Part shown: positions 1-8,984 of the stretch, piece by piece
How the letters are laid out: every line of letters starts with the position of its first letter
Position numbering within the stretch: the stretch's first letter is position 1
Assembly (NCBI RefSeq): GCF_004361855.1
Contig: NZ_SNWQ01000004.1
Coordinates: forward strand, 351,678 to 415,677
Length of the DNA stretch: 64,000 nt
Origin: Kribbella caucasensis
GTDB lineage: Bacteria; Actinomycetota; Actinomycetes; Propionibacteriales; Kribbellaceae
Direction of reading: 5' to 3'
Made by a program: the position numbers and the translations under genes
Notes under the pieces: model-generated
The model's input: the letters and a program-made list of their open reading frames with translations, nothing else
What the model was told of the DNA's origin: nothing
Databases searched by the model: none

Positions 1-271
1 CGGACTCCTTGTTCCCCCAGGTTCCCCCGAGCGCAAACCGACCTGCCGAGGACAGAGTACGGCCGACAGCAACGCATTTCTCAACGCACGGTAACCGGTC
101 GCGACGCCACCCGACGTATTCAGGTGACGGAAAGCACCGGAAACCCCCGCCCATCCGGTCACCACAGAGCAGTGTTTGACTCCTTCCCCGCCCCACCGCC
201 CCGGTCGTTTGATTCACCCCGCCCGGACGACCAGCCTCTCAAGATACGTCATCGAGGCGGCGCGCAAGGGA

Positions 272-1573
272 TCAGCGAGCGAACCGGACCTCCGGGAAGC
301 GCGGCGACTCGGACCGCAGCAGCGACCGCGGCCGGTTCTTCAGGGTCTGGTCGAAGAAGGCGGCCAGATAGGTCCGCTGAGCGAACACACTGCGGCCCGG
401 ATCGACCCGGCCGACGATTCGCTCGATCAGCATCGGCCCGGCCGGCTCGTCGCCGTACACGGCCCGCATTGCCTGCGGAAAGATCACCTGGTTGTCGGAG
501 AACGCCTGATGCTCGGACCCGGGCAGCTGCAGGTCCAGCTTCCAGCCGCGCTGCGCCTCCCAGAAGGCCGGCCAGGACCGGTCGTAGAAGTCCTTGTCCG
601 GATCGGTCCGCTGGTTGGTGTCCGAGCCGAACAACAGGAACGGCCGGTCCAGCCCCCGCTTCGCGACCTCGCCGAGCGGGCCCTCTTCGAGGTTGTACTG
701 CAGCATCCCGTCGAGATCCGCACCGGCCGCGAACCGCCCGTCGGCCAGCATCGTCTCGGCCCCGGTGAACCCACCGGCCGAGAACCCGAAGATGCCGGTC
801 TTGCGCAGATCGAGCGCACCACCCAGCCCCTCGGGCAACCGCCTGCCGTCGACGTCCGGGTTCTGCCCAGCGGCGAGCCGCTCGAGTTGGCTCAACACGA
901 ACCGCGCGTCGGCGACCCGGGTCGCGATCGCCCGCTGGTACGCCGCTGCGTCGGGCTCACGCGTTACGCCGGGCACGAACCGTTCACCGGGGAACTCCAC
1001 CGGGCTCTCGTGGGTGTGGTCCATCGTCACCACGACGTACCCGTGACTGGCCAGGTCCTCGACCAGCGCGGTGTTCTGGAACCGGCTGTACGGGTAGCCG
1101 GGTGAGAACAGCACCACCGGGAACCGCCCGTACTGGACGGTGGCTCCGACGCGGGAGTGAGTCAGCGTGTTCGCGTAGTCGAAGGTGCCGATCGGTTGCT
1201 CGAAAGCCTCGGCCCAGGGCGCGTCGGTGAACGCGGCGGTCTTCGCCGGCATGTATTTCGCGATCGGCTCACGCGCACCGGTCCTCGCCGGGTACCAGAC
1301 GCTGATCATCAGCTCGCGCTTCCCGCCGGGCGCGGACAGGTCGTCGCGGGCCGGGTCCACCAGGTGCAGCTCCGTCGTCCCCAGGTTCTTCCGCCCGGTC
1401 GGCTCGGGCAGCTCGAAGGTGATCGGCTCGATCGCCCTAGCAGTGCGCTCAGCAGTGCGCTCCGCGCTGCGCTCGAGCGGCTCGGCGGCGTGCGCGACAG
1501 CGGGGACAGCCAGCAGGACAGTCAGGCACAGAGCCGCGGCCAGCGGCCGGCGAGCCACCCGATGGTTCGTCAT
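272..1573 (-). CDS. Secreted PAF-acetylhydrolase-like alpha/beta hydrolase
   Basis: Probable exported serine esterase/lipase. From the ATG at 1573 the protein has 433 residues and begins with a clean signal peptide: an Arg-rich N-terminus, a hydrophobic stretch rich in Leu/Ala/Val and an AHA cleavage site near residue 29. The nucleophile elbow GFSAGG places the catalytic Ser at residue 265. The segment around FPVVLFSPGYPYSRFQN and the later GSDTN and SEHQAFSD segments fit the platelet-activating-factor acetylhydrolase/dienelactone-hydrolase-like fold, with Asp and His completing the triad. The open frame continues upstream to a GTG at 1630, but the signal peptide is cleanest from 1573 or 1582. 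The gene diverges from the GH31 gene over about 150 bases. The substrate cannot be read from sequence. Confidence 0.8.
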   Translation of the reverse strand: MTNHRVARRPLAAALCLTVLLAVPAVAHAAEPLERSAERTAERTARAIEPITFELPEPTGRKNLGTTELHLVDPARDDLSAPGGKRELMISVWYPARTGAREPIAKYMPAKTAAFTDAPWAEAFEQPIGTFDYANTLTHSRVGATVQYGRFPVVLFSPGYPYSRFQNTALVEDLASHGYVVVTMDHTHESPVEFPGERFVPGVTREPDAAAYQRAIATRVADARFVLSQLERLAAGQNPDVDGRRLPEGLGGALDLRKTGIFGFSAGGFTGAETMLADGRFAAGADLDGMLQYNLEEGPLGEVAKRGLDRPFLLFGSDTNQRTDPDKDFYDRSWPAFWEAQRGWKLDLQLPGSEHQAFSDNQVIFPQAMRAVYGDEPAGPMLIERIVGRVDPGRSVFAQRTYLAAFFDQTLKNRPRSLLRSESPRFPEVRFAR

Positions 1574-1681
1574 GCGAATCATCGTCGCCGCCACGAACAC
1601 TCGCGCGGGCCGCCGTCCGATGGAGACCACGTCTCAACTTCATGACAGCCGAGCTAGTGACAACAGCTGAGCAGGTGGGCT

Positions 1682-1708
1682 ATCAATGAGCCAATCTTGT
1701 TCATTGAT
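1682..1708. promoter_or_regulatory. Inverted repeat in divergent hydrolase/GH31 promoter region
   Basis: Perfect 8-base arms ATCAATGA (1682-1689) and TCATTGAT (1701-1708) are separated by 11 bases. This AT-rich palindrome lies between two divergent secreted-enzyme genes and ends 18 bases before the GH31 GTG. It looks like a transcription factor site. No adjacent regulator gene identifies the binder. Confidence 0.5.
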
Positions 1709-1726
1709 GCGTGAAGTGAGGCAGTC

Positions 1727-4700
1727 GTGAGCATTAGTGTCCGCGTTAAACGTTCAGCCCTTGTCACCGGGTCAGCCCTCGCCCTGATCGCGGGCGCCCT
1801 GACCACCACCGCCGCCGGTACCGCCGCGGCTCTCCCCGGAGACACTTCGCTCGGCGCCGTCACGGCCTTCGAAGCGGACTCCTCGACGTACACGCTCACC
1901 GCCGGCTCCGCGAAGGTCCGGGTGGCGTTCCTCAAGGACGACGTGTTCCGGCTCTGGCTGGCCCCGGACGGGACGTTCACCGATCCCGCCAACACGCCGC
2001 CGACCGACCCGAACGCGCCGGCCTCGAACATCGTCGCCAAGACCGACTACGGCGCGCCGCGCACGTCCTGGCGAGACCACGGCGGCTACTACTCCCTCAA
2101 GACGGACAAGATCGAGGTCCGCGCGAACAAGTCGCCGCTGCGCTTCTCCCTCTACCGCTCGAACGGCCAACTGGTCTGGTCGGAGACCGCGCCGCTGTCC
2201 TGGAACGACACTTCGGCGAACCAGTCCCTCGGCCGCGGCGCGAATGAGCAGTTCTTCGGCGGCGGCATGCAGAACGGCCGCTTCTCCCATCGCGACCAGA
2301 CCATCCGGATCTCCCGCGACTTCAACTGGGAGGACGGCGGAAACCCGAACGCCTCGCCGTACTACATGAGCACCGCCGGGTACGGCGTACTCCGGAACAC
2401 GTTCAGCCCGGGGAGCTACAACTTCACCGATCCGGTCGTCACCACGCACGACGGGAAGCGGTTCGACGCGTACTACTTCGTCGGCGACCTGAAGACCTCG
2501 CTCGACCGGTACACCGAGCTCACCGGCCGGCCGTTCATGCCGCCGATCTACGGGCTCGAGTACGGCGACTCCGACTGCTACAACCGCGGCCACTACGCGA
2601 CCGATCCGGATCCCTCCAACGACTGGAAGGTCCACCCGGACAAGGTGACCACGCTGGACGCGGTGAAGGTGGCCCAGCGGTTCCGCGACGAGGACATGCC
2701 CGGCGGCTGGATGCTGGTCAACGACGACTACGGCTGCGGCTACTCCGACGACACCGAGTCCGAACAAGTCGGCGGTACGTGGTGGGGCAAGCGGGAGATC
2801 CCGCCGCTCAAGCAGACCGGTGACGAACTGCGCTCGCGGAACATCGAGATGGGCCTGTGGACCCAGTCGTCACTCGACCGTCAGCCGGCCGAGGTCGGCG
2901 AGGCCGGGGTCCGTGTGCGCAAGCTGGACGTCGCCTGGGTCGGCCCGGGGTATCGGCACGCGTTGAGCGCCTGCGACACCGCGCACGGTGGCATCGAGCA
3001 GTACAGCAACGCACGTGGCTTCGCGTGGATGGTCGAGGGCTGGGCCGGCGCCCAACGGTGTGCCGTGCAGTGGACCGGTGACCACAGCGGTTCGCTGGAC
3101 GCGATCAGGTGGCAGATCCCGGCCATCACCGGCTCCGGCAACTCCGGGATCGCGTACAGCGCCGGTGACGTCGACGGCATCTTCGGCGGCTCCGGGACGA
3201 GCTACACGCGGGACCTGCAGTGGAAGGTGTTCAACCCGGCGTTCATGACGATGTCCGGTTGGGCGACCCCGGCGTACAAGCACCCGTGGACGTACGGCGA
3301 GCCGTACACCTCGATCAACCGCAAGTACCTCAAGCTGCGCGAGCGGTTGCTCCCGTACTTCTACTCGTACGCCGCCGAGGCGCATCGGACCGGTGCTCCG
3401 CTGAACCGATCCCTGGTGCTCGAGTACCCGAACGACCCGAACACCTGGGGTGACGCGGCGAAGTACGAGTTCCTTGCGGGCAAGGAGTTCCTGGTCGCGC
3501 CGATGTGGGGCGCCGACGAGGTGAAGAGCGGGATCTACCTGCCGAAGGGCCGCTGGATCGACTACTGGTCCGGCAAGGTCTACCAGGGCCCGACCACGGT
3601 CAACGGGTACCACGCGCCGCTCGACACTCTGCCATTGTTCGTCAAGGCGGGCGCGGTGGTCCCGATGTGGAAGAGCGGCATCAACGCAGCCGCCGAGCAG
3701 GCTTTCGGGGATCGGGTGACCGTTGACATCTATCCCGAGGGCAAGTCGTCGTTCAGCCTGTACGAGGACGACCGCGTCACGCGTGATTACAAGGAAGCGA
3801 AGTCGGCCACGCAACGGCTGGAGGTCGACGCCCCGATCGCAAGCCGCGGCGACATCACCGTCAAGATCGGAGCCAGCCGCGGTTTGTACACGAGCAAGCC
3901 GGCCACCCGTCCGTACGAGCTGACCGTCCACACCGGCACCGCCCCGAGCAACGTGTCGATCGGGGATGGCAAGCTCACCAAGCTGGCCAGCAAGGACGCG
4001 TACCTCGCTGCATCCACCGGCTGGTACTACGAGAACGGCGTGGTGCTGGTGAAGACCCCGTCGATCTCCACGTCGGGCGACGCCACGGTCCGCCTGTCCG
4101 ACACCACGTCGGTCGGCGGCGGCAAAACGGTGACGGACACCTTCGGCATCCCCGAGCTCGTCACACCGTCCCTGTGGAACGCGCCCGGCCAAGCCACCGA
4201 GGTCACCGCGTCCTTCAAGAACGCCGGTACGACGACGATGCGCGACGTACGACTGGTTCCGAACCTGCCGGCCGGGTGGACATCGACCGGCACGAGCACG
4301 TTCGCCGCGGTAGAGCCGGGCAAGTCGGTGACGACCAAGTTGCAGGTGATTCCCGGCGCCGACGTGAAGCCGGCCAGCTTCACCTTGCGCCTGGACGCGT
4401 CGTACCGGGTGCATGACAACTCCTACGTCAACAGCGCGGTCGCAACGGCACAGTTGCCCTACGCATCGTTGTCGCAGGCGGCCAACGTGGTCGGCATCAG
4501 CAACGCGTCGACCTACGCCCAAGGCAACTTCGACGGCTCCGGCAACAGCTTCTACGGCGAGGCTCTGGCCGCAGCCGGCTACACCCCGGGCGCCACCCTC
4601 ACCGTGCAGGGAGCGGAGTTCACCTGGCCGACCGGAGCACCCGGTACGCCGAACCTCGTGAAGAACCAGTCGGCCCCGATCCTCGTCACCGGGACCGGCT

Positions 4701-5476
4701 CCCACCTGGCCTTGCTCGGCGCCGGCGCCAGCCTCAACGCCAAGGGCAGCGTCACGATCCTCTACACCGACGGCACGCAATCCCAAGCACCACTGCAACT
4801 CCCGAACTGGTGCTGCCAGGATCCGACCACCGGTGGAGCCAAACTGGCCGTCGGGGTGAAGGGCCGTTACACGCAGGCCGGGTTGGCCAACACCACCACG
4901 GACTACCGGGTCTTCTACACCGCGGTCCCGCTGACGCCGGGCAAGACGGCGAAGGCGATCAAGTTGCCCGGCGGCGGACTCGGCTTCTTCGCGGCAACGC
5001 TCGCCGACAAGCCGTTGCCCCCGGCACCGACCGGTCAGCCATGGGTCAGCGACCTCGAGTGGATCGACTCGACGAACGGCTGGGGTCCGGTGGAACGGGA
5101 CCGCAGCAACGGCGAGGACGGGGCCGCTGACGGCGGACCACTGACGCTCGACGGCACGCAGTACGCCAAGGGCCTGGGGACGCACGCGCCGTCGACGGTG
5201 AGCGTCCGGCTGGCCGGCAACTGTTCACTGTTCACCGCCAAGGTCGGGGTGGACGACGAGATGGAGGACCGTGGCAAGGTGAGCTTCAAGGTGCTGGTGG
5301 ACAGCGTGACGAAGTACACATCGGAGCTTCTCACCGGAACCTCCCCGACGGCGCCCGTTTCGGTCGATGTGAGCGGCGGCCAGACCTTGACCCTGCAGGT
5401 CACGGACGCCGGTGACGGGATCACCAGCGATCATGCAGACTGGGCGGAGGCACGCCTGACCTGCGCAAACCCCTGA
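1727..5476 (+). CDS. Secreted GH31 family glycosidase with NEW3-like and NPCBM domains
   Basis: Large (1249 aa) exported alpha-glycosidase. Residues 1-36 form a signal peptide. The GH31 beta-sandwich and TIM barrel fill roughly 40-800: the predicted nucleophile is Asp401 in KLDVAWVG and the acid/base Asp452 in QWTGD, 51 residues apart. Residues about 811-895 resemble a NEW3 (CARDB-type) beta-sandwich, and about 1105-1249 are an NPCBM carbohydrate-binding module (WVSDLEW... GLGTHAPS... DWAEARL). NPCBM occurs in GH27, GH31, GH36 and GH98 enzymes. The GTG start has GTGAGG upstream. Exact specificity (glucoside, xyloside or N-acetylgalactosaminide) cannot be assigned here; the short spacing of the two acids differs from classical alpha-glucosidases. 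Gene is monocistronic, followed by a strong hairpin. Confidence 0.88.
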   Translation: MSISVRVKRSALVTGSALALIAGALTTTAAGTAAALPGDTSLGAVTAFEADSSTYTLTAGSAKVRVAFLKDDVFRLWLAPDGTFTDPANTPPTDPNAPASNIVAKTDYGAPRTSWRDHGGYYSLKTDKIEVRANKSPLRFSLYRSNGQLVWSETAPLSWNDTSANQSLGRGANEQFFGGGMQNGRFSHRDQTIRISRDFNWEDGGNPNASPYYMSTAGYGVLRNTFSPGSYNFTDPVVTTHDGKRFDAYYFVGDLKTSLDRYTELTGRPFMPPIYGLEYGDSDCYNRGHYATDPDPSNDWKVHPDKVTTLDAVKVAQRFRDEDMPGGWMLVNDDYGCGYSDDTESEQVGGTWWGKREIPPLKQTGDELRSRNIEMGLWTQSSLDRQPAEVGEAGVRVRKLDVAWVGPGYRHALSACDTAHGGIEQYSNARGFAWMVEGWAGAQRCAVQWTGDHSGSLDAIRWQIPAITGSGNSGIAYSAGDVDGIFGGSGTSYTRDLQWKVFNPAFMTMSGWATPAYKHPWTYGEPYTSINRKYLKLRERLLPYFYSYAAEAHRTGAPLNRSLVLEYPNDPNTWGDAAKYEFLAGKEFLVAPMWGADEVKSGIYLPKGRWIDYWSGKVYQGPTTVNGYHAPLDTLPLFVKAGAVVPMWKSGINAAAEQAFGDRVTVDIYPEGKSSFSLYEDDRVTRDYKEAKSATQRLEVDAPIASRGDITVKIGASRGLYTSKPATRPYELTVHTGTAPSNVSIGDGKLTKLASKDAYLAASTGWYYENGVVLVKTPSISTSGDATVRLSDTTSVGGGKTVTDTFGIPELVTPSLWNAPGQATEVTASFKNAGTTTMRDVRLVPNLPAGWTSTGTSTFAAVEPGKSVTTKLQVIPGADVKPASFTLRLDASYRVHDNSYVNSAVATAQLPYASLSQAANVVGISNASTYAQGNFDGSGNSFYGEALAAAGYTPGATLTVQGAEFTWPTGAPGTPNLVKNQSAPILVTGTGSHLALLGAGASLNAKGSVTILYTDGTQSQAPLQLPNWCCQDPTTGGAKLAVGVKGRYTQAGLANTTTDYRVFYTAVPLTPGKTAKAIKLPGGGLGFFAATLADKPLPPAPTGQPWVSDLEWIDSTNGWGPVERDRSNGEDGAADGGPLTLDGTQYAKGLGTHAPSTVSVRLAGNCSLFTAKVGVDDEMEDRGKVSFKVLVDSVTKYTSELLTGTSPTAPVSVDVSGGQTLTLQVTDAGDGITSDHADWAEARLTCANP

Positions 5477-5536
5477 CGTAACGGTCGAAAGCCCGGAGCG
5501 CATCCGACTTTCGGCTTGTCTGACCCTGATCGATCC

Positions 5537-5585
5537 CCGGAACCCACCTACCGCCCTACCAGGGGCGGGAACAGGTGGGTTCCGG
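5537..5585 (+). terminator. Hairpin terminator after GH31 gene
   Basis: Arms of 13 bases (5537-5549 and 5573-5585) are perfect inverted repeats containing GGAACCCACCT/AGGTGGGTTCC. A second nested stem CCGCCC/GGGCGG lies inside (5551-5556 and 5563-5568). It sits 61 bases after the GH31 stop and lacks a clear T-run, as is usual in high-GC actinobacteria. Confidence 0.7.
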
Positions 5586-5644
5586 TGGCATCGGGCCCCT
5601 TCGCCGTGACACTCTCTGACTCGGTACAGCCATGGCCCCCTCCC

Positions 5645-5688
5645 ATGGTGGTGCCAACGCCACCATCAAAGTGGTGCCAACACCATCA
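5645..5688 (+). promoter_or_regulatory. Two tandem operator-like palindromes upstream of P450
   Basis: Two copies of GTGGTGCCAAC start at 5648 and 5671, 23 bases apart (about two helical turns). Each copy is the left half of a small palindrome: ATGGTGG/CCACCAT at 5645-5666 and TGGTG/CACCA at 5672-5685. The arrangement suggests cooperative repressor binding in the P450 promoter. Confidence 0.45.
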
Positions 5689-5770
5689 GATCCGGTCATC
5701 GCTCCGGCTAGTTTCGTGACAGACGAAAGCCGTCGGGGGCAGCTGTTTCAGAGAGGGCGCGTGGGAGCCA

Positions 5771-7078
5771 ATGGTTGCGACATACCTGAAGAAGTGGGTC
5801 GGCGGCCGGCTGTTGAACAGGACCACTCGAAAGGGTGGTCTTGATCTGTCGAAGATGCGGATGTTCCCGCGGCAGGTCTCGATGCCGCTGCGCCGGACCG
5901 GGGTCGACCCGGTGCCGGAGCTGGGCCGGATCCGCGAGGCCGAGCCGGTGCACAAACTGGCCCACCTGTTCGGGCTGAACGTCTTTGTGGTCAGCGGTCA
6001 CGCCGAGGCCAAGGCGGTGCTGGCCGACACCGCGAACTTCTCCAACGACATCCGCCCGCTGGTCGGCTCCGACCCGAACAAGCCGTCCGAAGGGATCGGC
6101 GGCCTGGGCTTCACCGACCCGCCGGACCACACCCGGCTGCGCAAGCTGCTCACGCCCGAGTTCACCAAGCGCCGGCTGGCCCGGCTCGAACCGGCGATCG
6201 AGAAGATCGTCAACGACCAGCTCGACCTGATGGAGGCCAAGGGCCCGGTCGTCGACGTGGTCGCCGACTTCGCCTTCAACGTGCCGTTCCTGCTGATCGC
6301 CGACCTGCTCGGCGTCGAGGAGTCCGACCGCGACCGGTTCCGCGCCCTCGGCCCGGCCCGGTTCGACCTGTCCGGCGGCGGGATCGGCGTCTTCGGCTCG
6401 GCCAGCGAGTCCCGCGACTTCCTCTTCGAGATCGTCCGCAAACAGCGCAAGGAACCCGGTGACGGCCTGATCGGCTCGATCATCCGCGAACACGGCGACA
6501 CCATCGACGACATCGAGCTCGGCGGCCTGGCCGACGGCGTCTTCCTCGGCGGCTACGAGACCTCGGCCAGCATGCTCGCGCTCGGCACCCTGGTACTGAT
6601 GCGCGACCCGGACAACTTCGAGCGGATCCGCACCGAGCCCGATGCCGTCGACTCCATCGTCGAGGAACTGCTCCGCTACCTCACCGTCGTCCAGGTCGCC
6701 TTCCCGCGATTCGCCCGGCACGACCAGGAACTGTTCGGCCACCAGGTGAAGAAGGGAGACCTGGTCGCGGTGTCCCTGTCCGGCGCCGACCGCGACAAAA
6801 CCGTCTTCGGCCTCGACGCCGAGGACTTCTGGCCCCGCCGCGCCGCTCCCGCCGCTCACCTGGCCTTCGGCCACGGCATGCACCGCTGCGTAGGCGCCGA
6901 ACTGGCCCGGATGGAACTCCGTGCCGCCTTCACCGCCCTGGCCCACCGCTTCCCCAACCTCTCCCTGGCCATCCCCGAAGAACACCTCCGCTTCCGCGAC
7001 TTCTCCATCGTCTACGGCGTCGAATCCCTCCCCGTCCAACTCCACCCCGCCGCCCAATCCCAACAGGCCGCCGGCTAA
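5771..7078 (+). CDS. Cytochrome P450
   Basis: Soluble bacterial class I P450 of 435 aa, expected to use ferredoxin/ferredoxin reductase for monooxygenation. The I-helix motif appears as FLGGYETSA (Glu-Thr proton-relay pair), the K-helix ExxR region as EELLRY, and the heme loop FGHGMHRCVG supplies thiolate ligand Cys373. Length is about 30 residues above the usual 400 because of an N-terminal extension (MVATYLKKWVGG...). No redox partner or biosynthetic gene is next to it, so the substrate is unknown. The ATG has GAGAGGG 13 bases upstream and GGGAG only 3 bases away, so the start is slightly uncertain. The upstream tandem palindromes probably control it. Confidence 0.93.
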   Translation: MVATYLKKWVGGRLLNRTTRKGGLDLSKMRMFPRQVSMPLRRTGVDPVPELGRIREAEPVHKLAHLFGLNVFVVSGHAEAKAVLADTANFSNDIRPLVGSDPNKPSEGIGGLGFTDPPDHTRLRKLLTPEFTKRRLARLEPAIEKIVNDQLDLMEAKGPVVDVVADFAFNVPFLLIADLLGVEESDRDRFRALGPARFDLSGGGIGVFGSASESRDFLFEIVRKQRKEPGDGLIGSIIREHGDTIDDIELGGLADGVFLGGYETSASMLALGTLVLMRDPDNFERIRTEPDAVDSIVEELLRYLTVVQVAFPRFARHDQELFGHQVKKGDLVAVSLSGADRDKTVFGLDAEDFWPRRAAPAAHLAFGHGMHRCVGAELARMELRAAFTALAHRFPNLSLAIPEEHLRFRDFSIVYGVESLPVQLHPAAQSQQAAG

Positions 7079-7403
7079 CCCCGGACGCCGCTGTCGGCTG
7101 ACACTCCGTCGACACCTCGCTGTCAGCTTGAACACCATCGCGGGACCTCGGACAGGCTGTTTCGTGTCCCACCTCCCCAGTTCTTGGTGACACCCCGTCG
7201 CAGGAACACGTGCCGAAGGGCTGGCGATGGGCGCCGTACCAATCCGCGCGTGAGGCTGGTTCGGTTGCTGGGTGTGTGTGGGTGGTTTCACATGGTCAGG
7301 GCTGGATTGCGGTTGGCTGGTGACAGGGGCGGTTCGCGCGACCACAATGGGCGGTCCACCCGGGCGGCGGGTGATTGACCGAGCAGGAGGCCGGGGGCGA
7401 GCG
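7079..7403 (+). other. Intergenic region with weak hairpin
   Basis: No gene seen. A 7-base inverted repeat GCTGACA/TGTCAGC (7097-7103 and 7121-7127) shortly after the P450 stop may be its terminator. The remainder presumably holds the promoter of the GGDEF pair. The open frame of the next gene extends into this stretch from 7272 but that part is not conserved in its tandem paralogue. Confidence 0.4.
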
Positions 7404-8963
7404 ATGGGGATGGACTCCGGTCCGCTGACTCAGCGGATTGCCGCGGCGATGACGCTCGCGCAGTCGGGCGGGCATGCGGTCGCGGCTGCCGAGATCGACG
7501 CGATCCGCGCCGAGCTGGGTCCGGTACCGAGGTACGAGCTGGCCGCGGCGGAGTACGTCCGTGGGGTCACCGCGCATCACGCCAGCGACGCCGACGAGGC
7601 GCTGGCCGCGGTACAGGACTGCCTGCACGTGGCCCGGGCGATCGGCGAGCCGGGCTGGGAGGCGAACGCGCTGCCGATCCGGATCATCAACCTGGCCCGC
7701 AGCGGCCGCGGCGGCGACACCGTCAACGACCTGGTCGCGGCCGAGCACGCGTTGAACCGGACCACCGATCCCGGCCTGATCGCGTGGGCGCACACGGGTC
7801 TCGGGTACGCGTACGACGTACTGCGGCTGTTCGAACTGTGCATCCCGCACTACGAACTCGCGACCAAGCTCGAAGTCGACGTGTTCGAGCTCGCCGAGTC
7901 GCCCGCGATCGACCGGCTCAATCTGGCCGAGACGTATCTGCGCTGGGCCCACGAACTCGAGCGGCTCGGCGACCCGTCGTACGAGCGGGAGATCCAGGAA
8001 CGACTCGCCTCCGCGGCGTACTGGGCGGCCCAGGCCGAGCAGGTGATCGTGGACGACGAGAGCCAGGAGTACTGGCGGCTCAGCGCCCGGCTCTGGCTCG
8101 CGGCCGCGGCCACGAACGACGATCCGGCCGCCGCGGTGACCGACCTGATGGAGTGCCGCGACCAGATCAGCAAACTCGGTGAGACCGAACGGCTCGCGAT
8201 CGCCGGTGCGTACCTGGCCAGGGCGCTCGCCGCGGCCGGCGAGATTCCGGCCGCCCAAGCAGCCGCCGAGCGAGCCACGGATGACCTGATCCCGTTGGCC
8301 GATCCGTCCACCCAGTTGCTCGTCCTGCACACCAGATCGCAACTCGCCGCGGTCACCGGCGGCCGGGGAGCCCTTACCGGGTTGGCTTATGCGCGATCTG
8401 TTGCCCGCGGCTGGTGGCGGGAACGCCAGCGCGCGCTGAACGCAGTACGGCATGCGCTTGCCGTGCACGATCTGTCCGCCCGGCACGATGCGGAGTGGCA
8501 CGCGGCCCGGCAGGATCCGCTGACCGGAACCGGCAACCGCCGGGCGATGGACGAGCGGCTCACGGCGGCCCGCGATTCCCAGCGTGCGGTGACGTTGCTG
8601 GCCATCGACGTAGACGACCTGAAGATCGTCAACGACACCTACGGGCACGCCTGTGGTGACGAGTTGTTGCAGGTTGTGGCAAATCTCCTGATAGAACAGG
8701 CGCGAGCCACCGATGCCGTGATTCGATCGGGCGGCGACGAGTTCTTCGTCGTGCTGGACCAGCCGGACGCCAAGGGCGGTCATTCGCTGGCCCAGCGGAT
8801 CCGGGCCGGTGTGGCCGGGATCGCGGCCGGGACGGACAAGCCCTGGCTGGCCGCGTTGAGCCTGAGCATCGGGTACGCCGCGACCGCGGAAGGGATCGCG
8901 GTGGACCAGTTGATCGGGTTGGCAGACCGCCGGTTGTACAAGGACAAGCGCCGTCCCCGTTGA
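7404..8963 (+). CDS. TPR-like/GGDEF diguanylate cyclase, copy 1
   Basis: Predicted cytoplasmic diguanylate cyclase making c-di-GMP from two GTP. The first ~370 residues of the 519 are alpha-helical with TPR-like character (repeated ALA/WA/AL patterns), probably a protein-protein sensor. A GGDEF domain follows from DPLTGTGNRRAMDE. The catalytic GGDEF (residues 443-447) is intact, and an RxxD inhibitory site (RATD, 434-437) lies exactly five residues before it, so product feedback inhibition is expected. The ATG at 7404 was chosen because homology with the tandem paralogue begins there (both read ...RIAAAMT.AQSG) and AGGAGG/GGGGG precede it. No transmembrane segment. Followed 21 bases later by its paralogue, so the two are an operon. 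Confidence 0.88.
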   Translation: MGMDSGPLTQRIAAAMTLAQSGGHAVAAAEIDAIRAELGPVPRYELAAAEYVRGVTAHHASDADEALAAVQDCLHVARAIGEPGWEANALPIRIINLARSGRGGDTVNDLVAAEHALNRTTDPGLIAWAHTGLGYAYDVLRLFELCIPHYELATKLEVDVFELAESPAIDRLNLAETYLRWAHELERLGDPSYEREIQERLASAAYWAAQAEQVIVDDESQEYWRLSARLWLAAAATNDDPAAAVTDLMECRDQISKLGETERLAIAGAYLARALAAAGEIPAAQAAAERATDDLIPLADPSTQLLVLHTRSQLAAVTGGRGALTGLAYARSVARGWWRERQRALNAVRHALAVHDLSARHDAEWHAARQDPLTGTGNRRAMDERLTAARDSQRAVTLLAIDVDDLKIVNDTYGHACGDELLQVVANLLIEQARATDAVIRSGGDEFFVVLDQPDAKGGHSLAQRIRAGVAGIAAGTDKPWLAALSLSIGYAATAEGIAVDQLIGLADRRLYKDKRRPR

Positions 8964-8984
8964 GGGAACGGCGACAGGGGAGAT

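Noticed and set aside
1..271. Tail of another gene at the left edge
   Set aside because: No frame with family features, only a GTTCCCCC repeat and GC-rich sequence.
5645..5688. CRISPR-like direct repeats
   Set aside because: Only two short copies with palindromic context; better read as operators.
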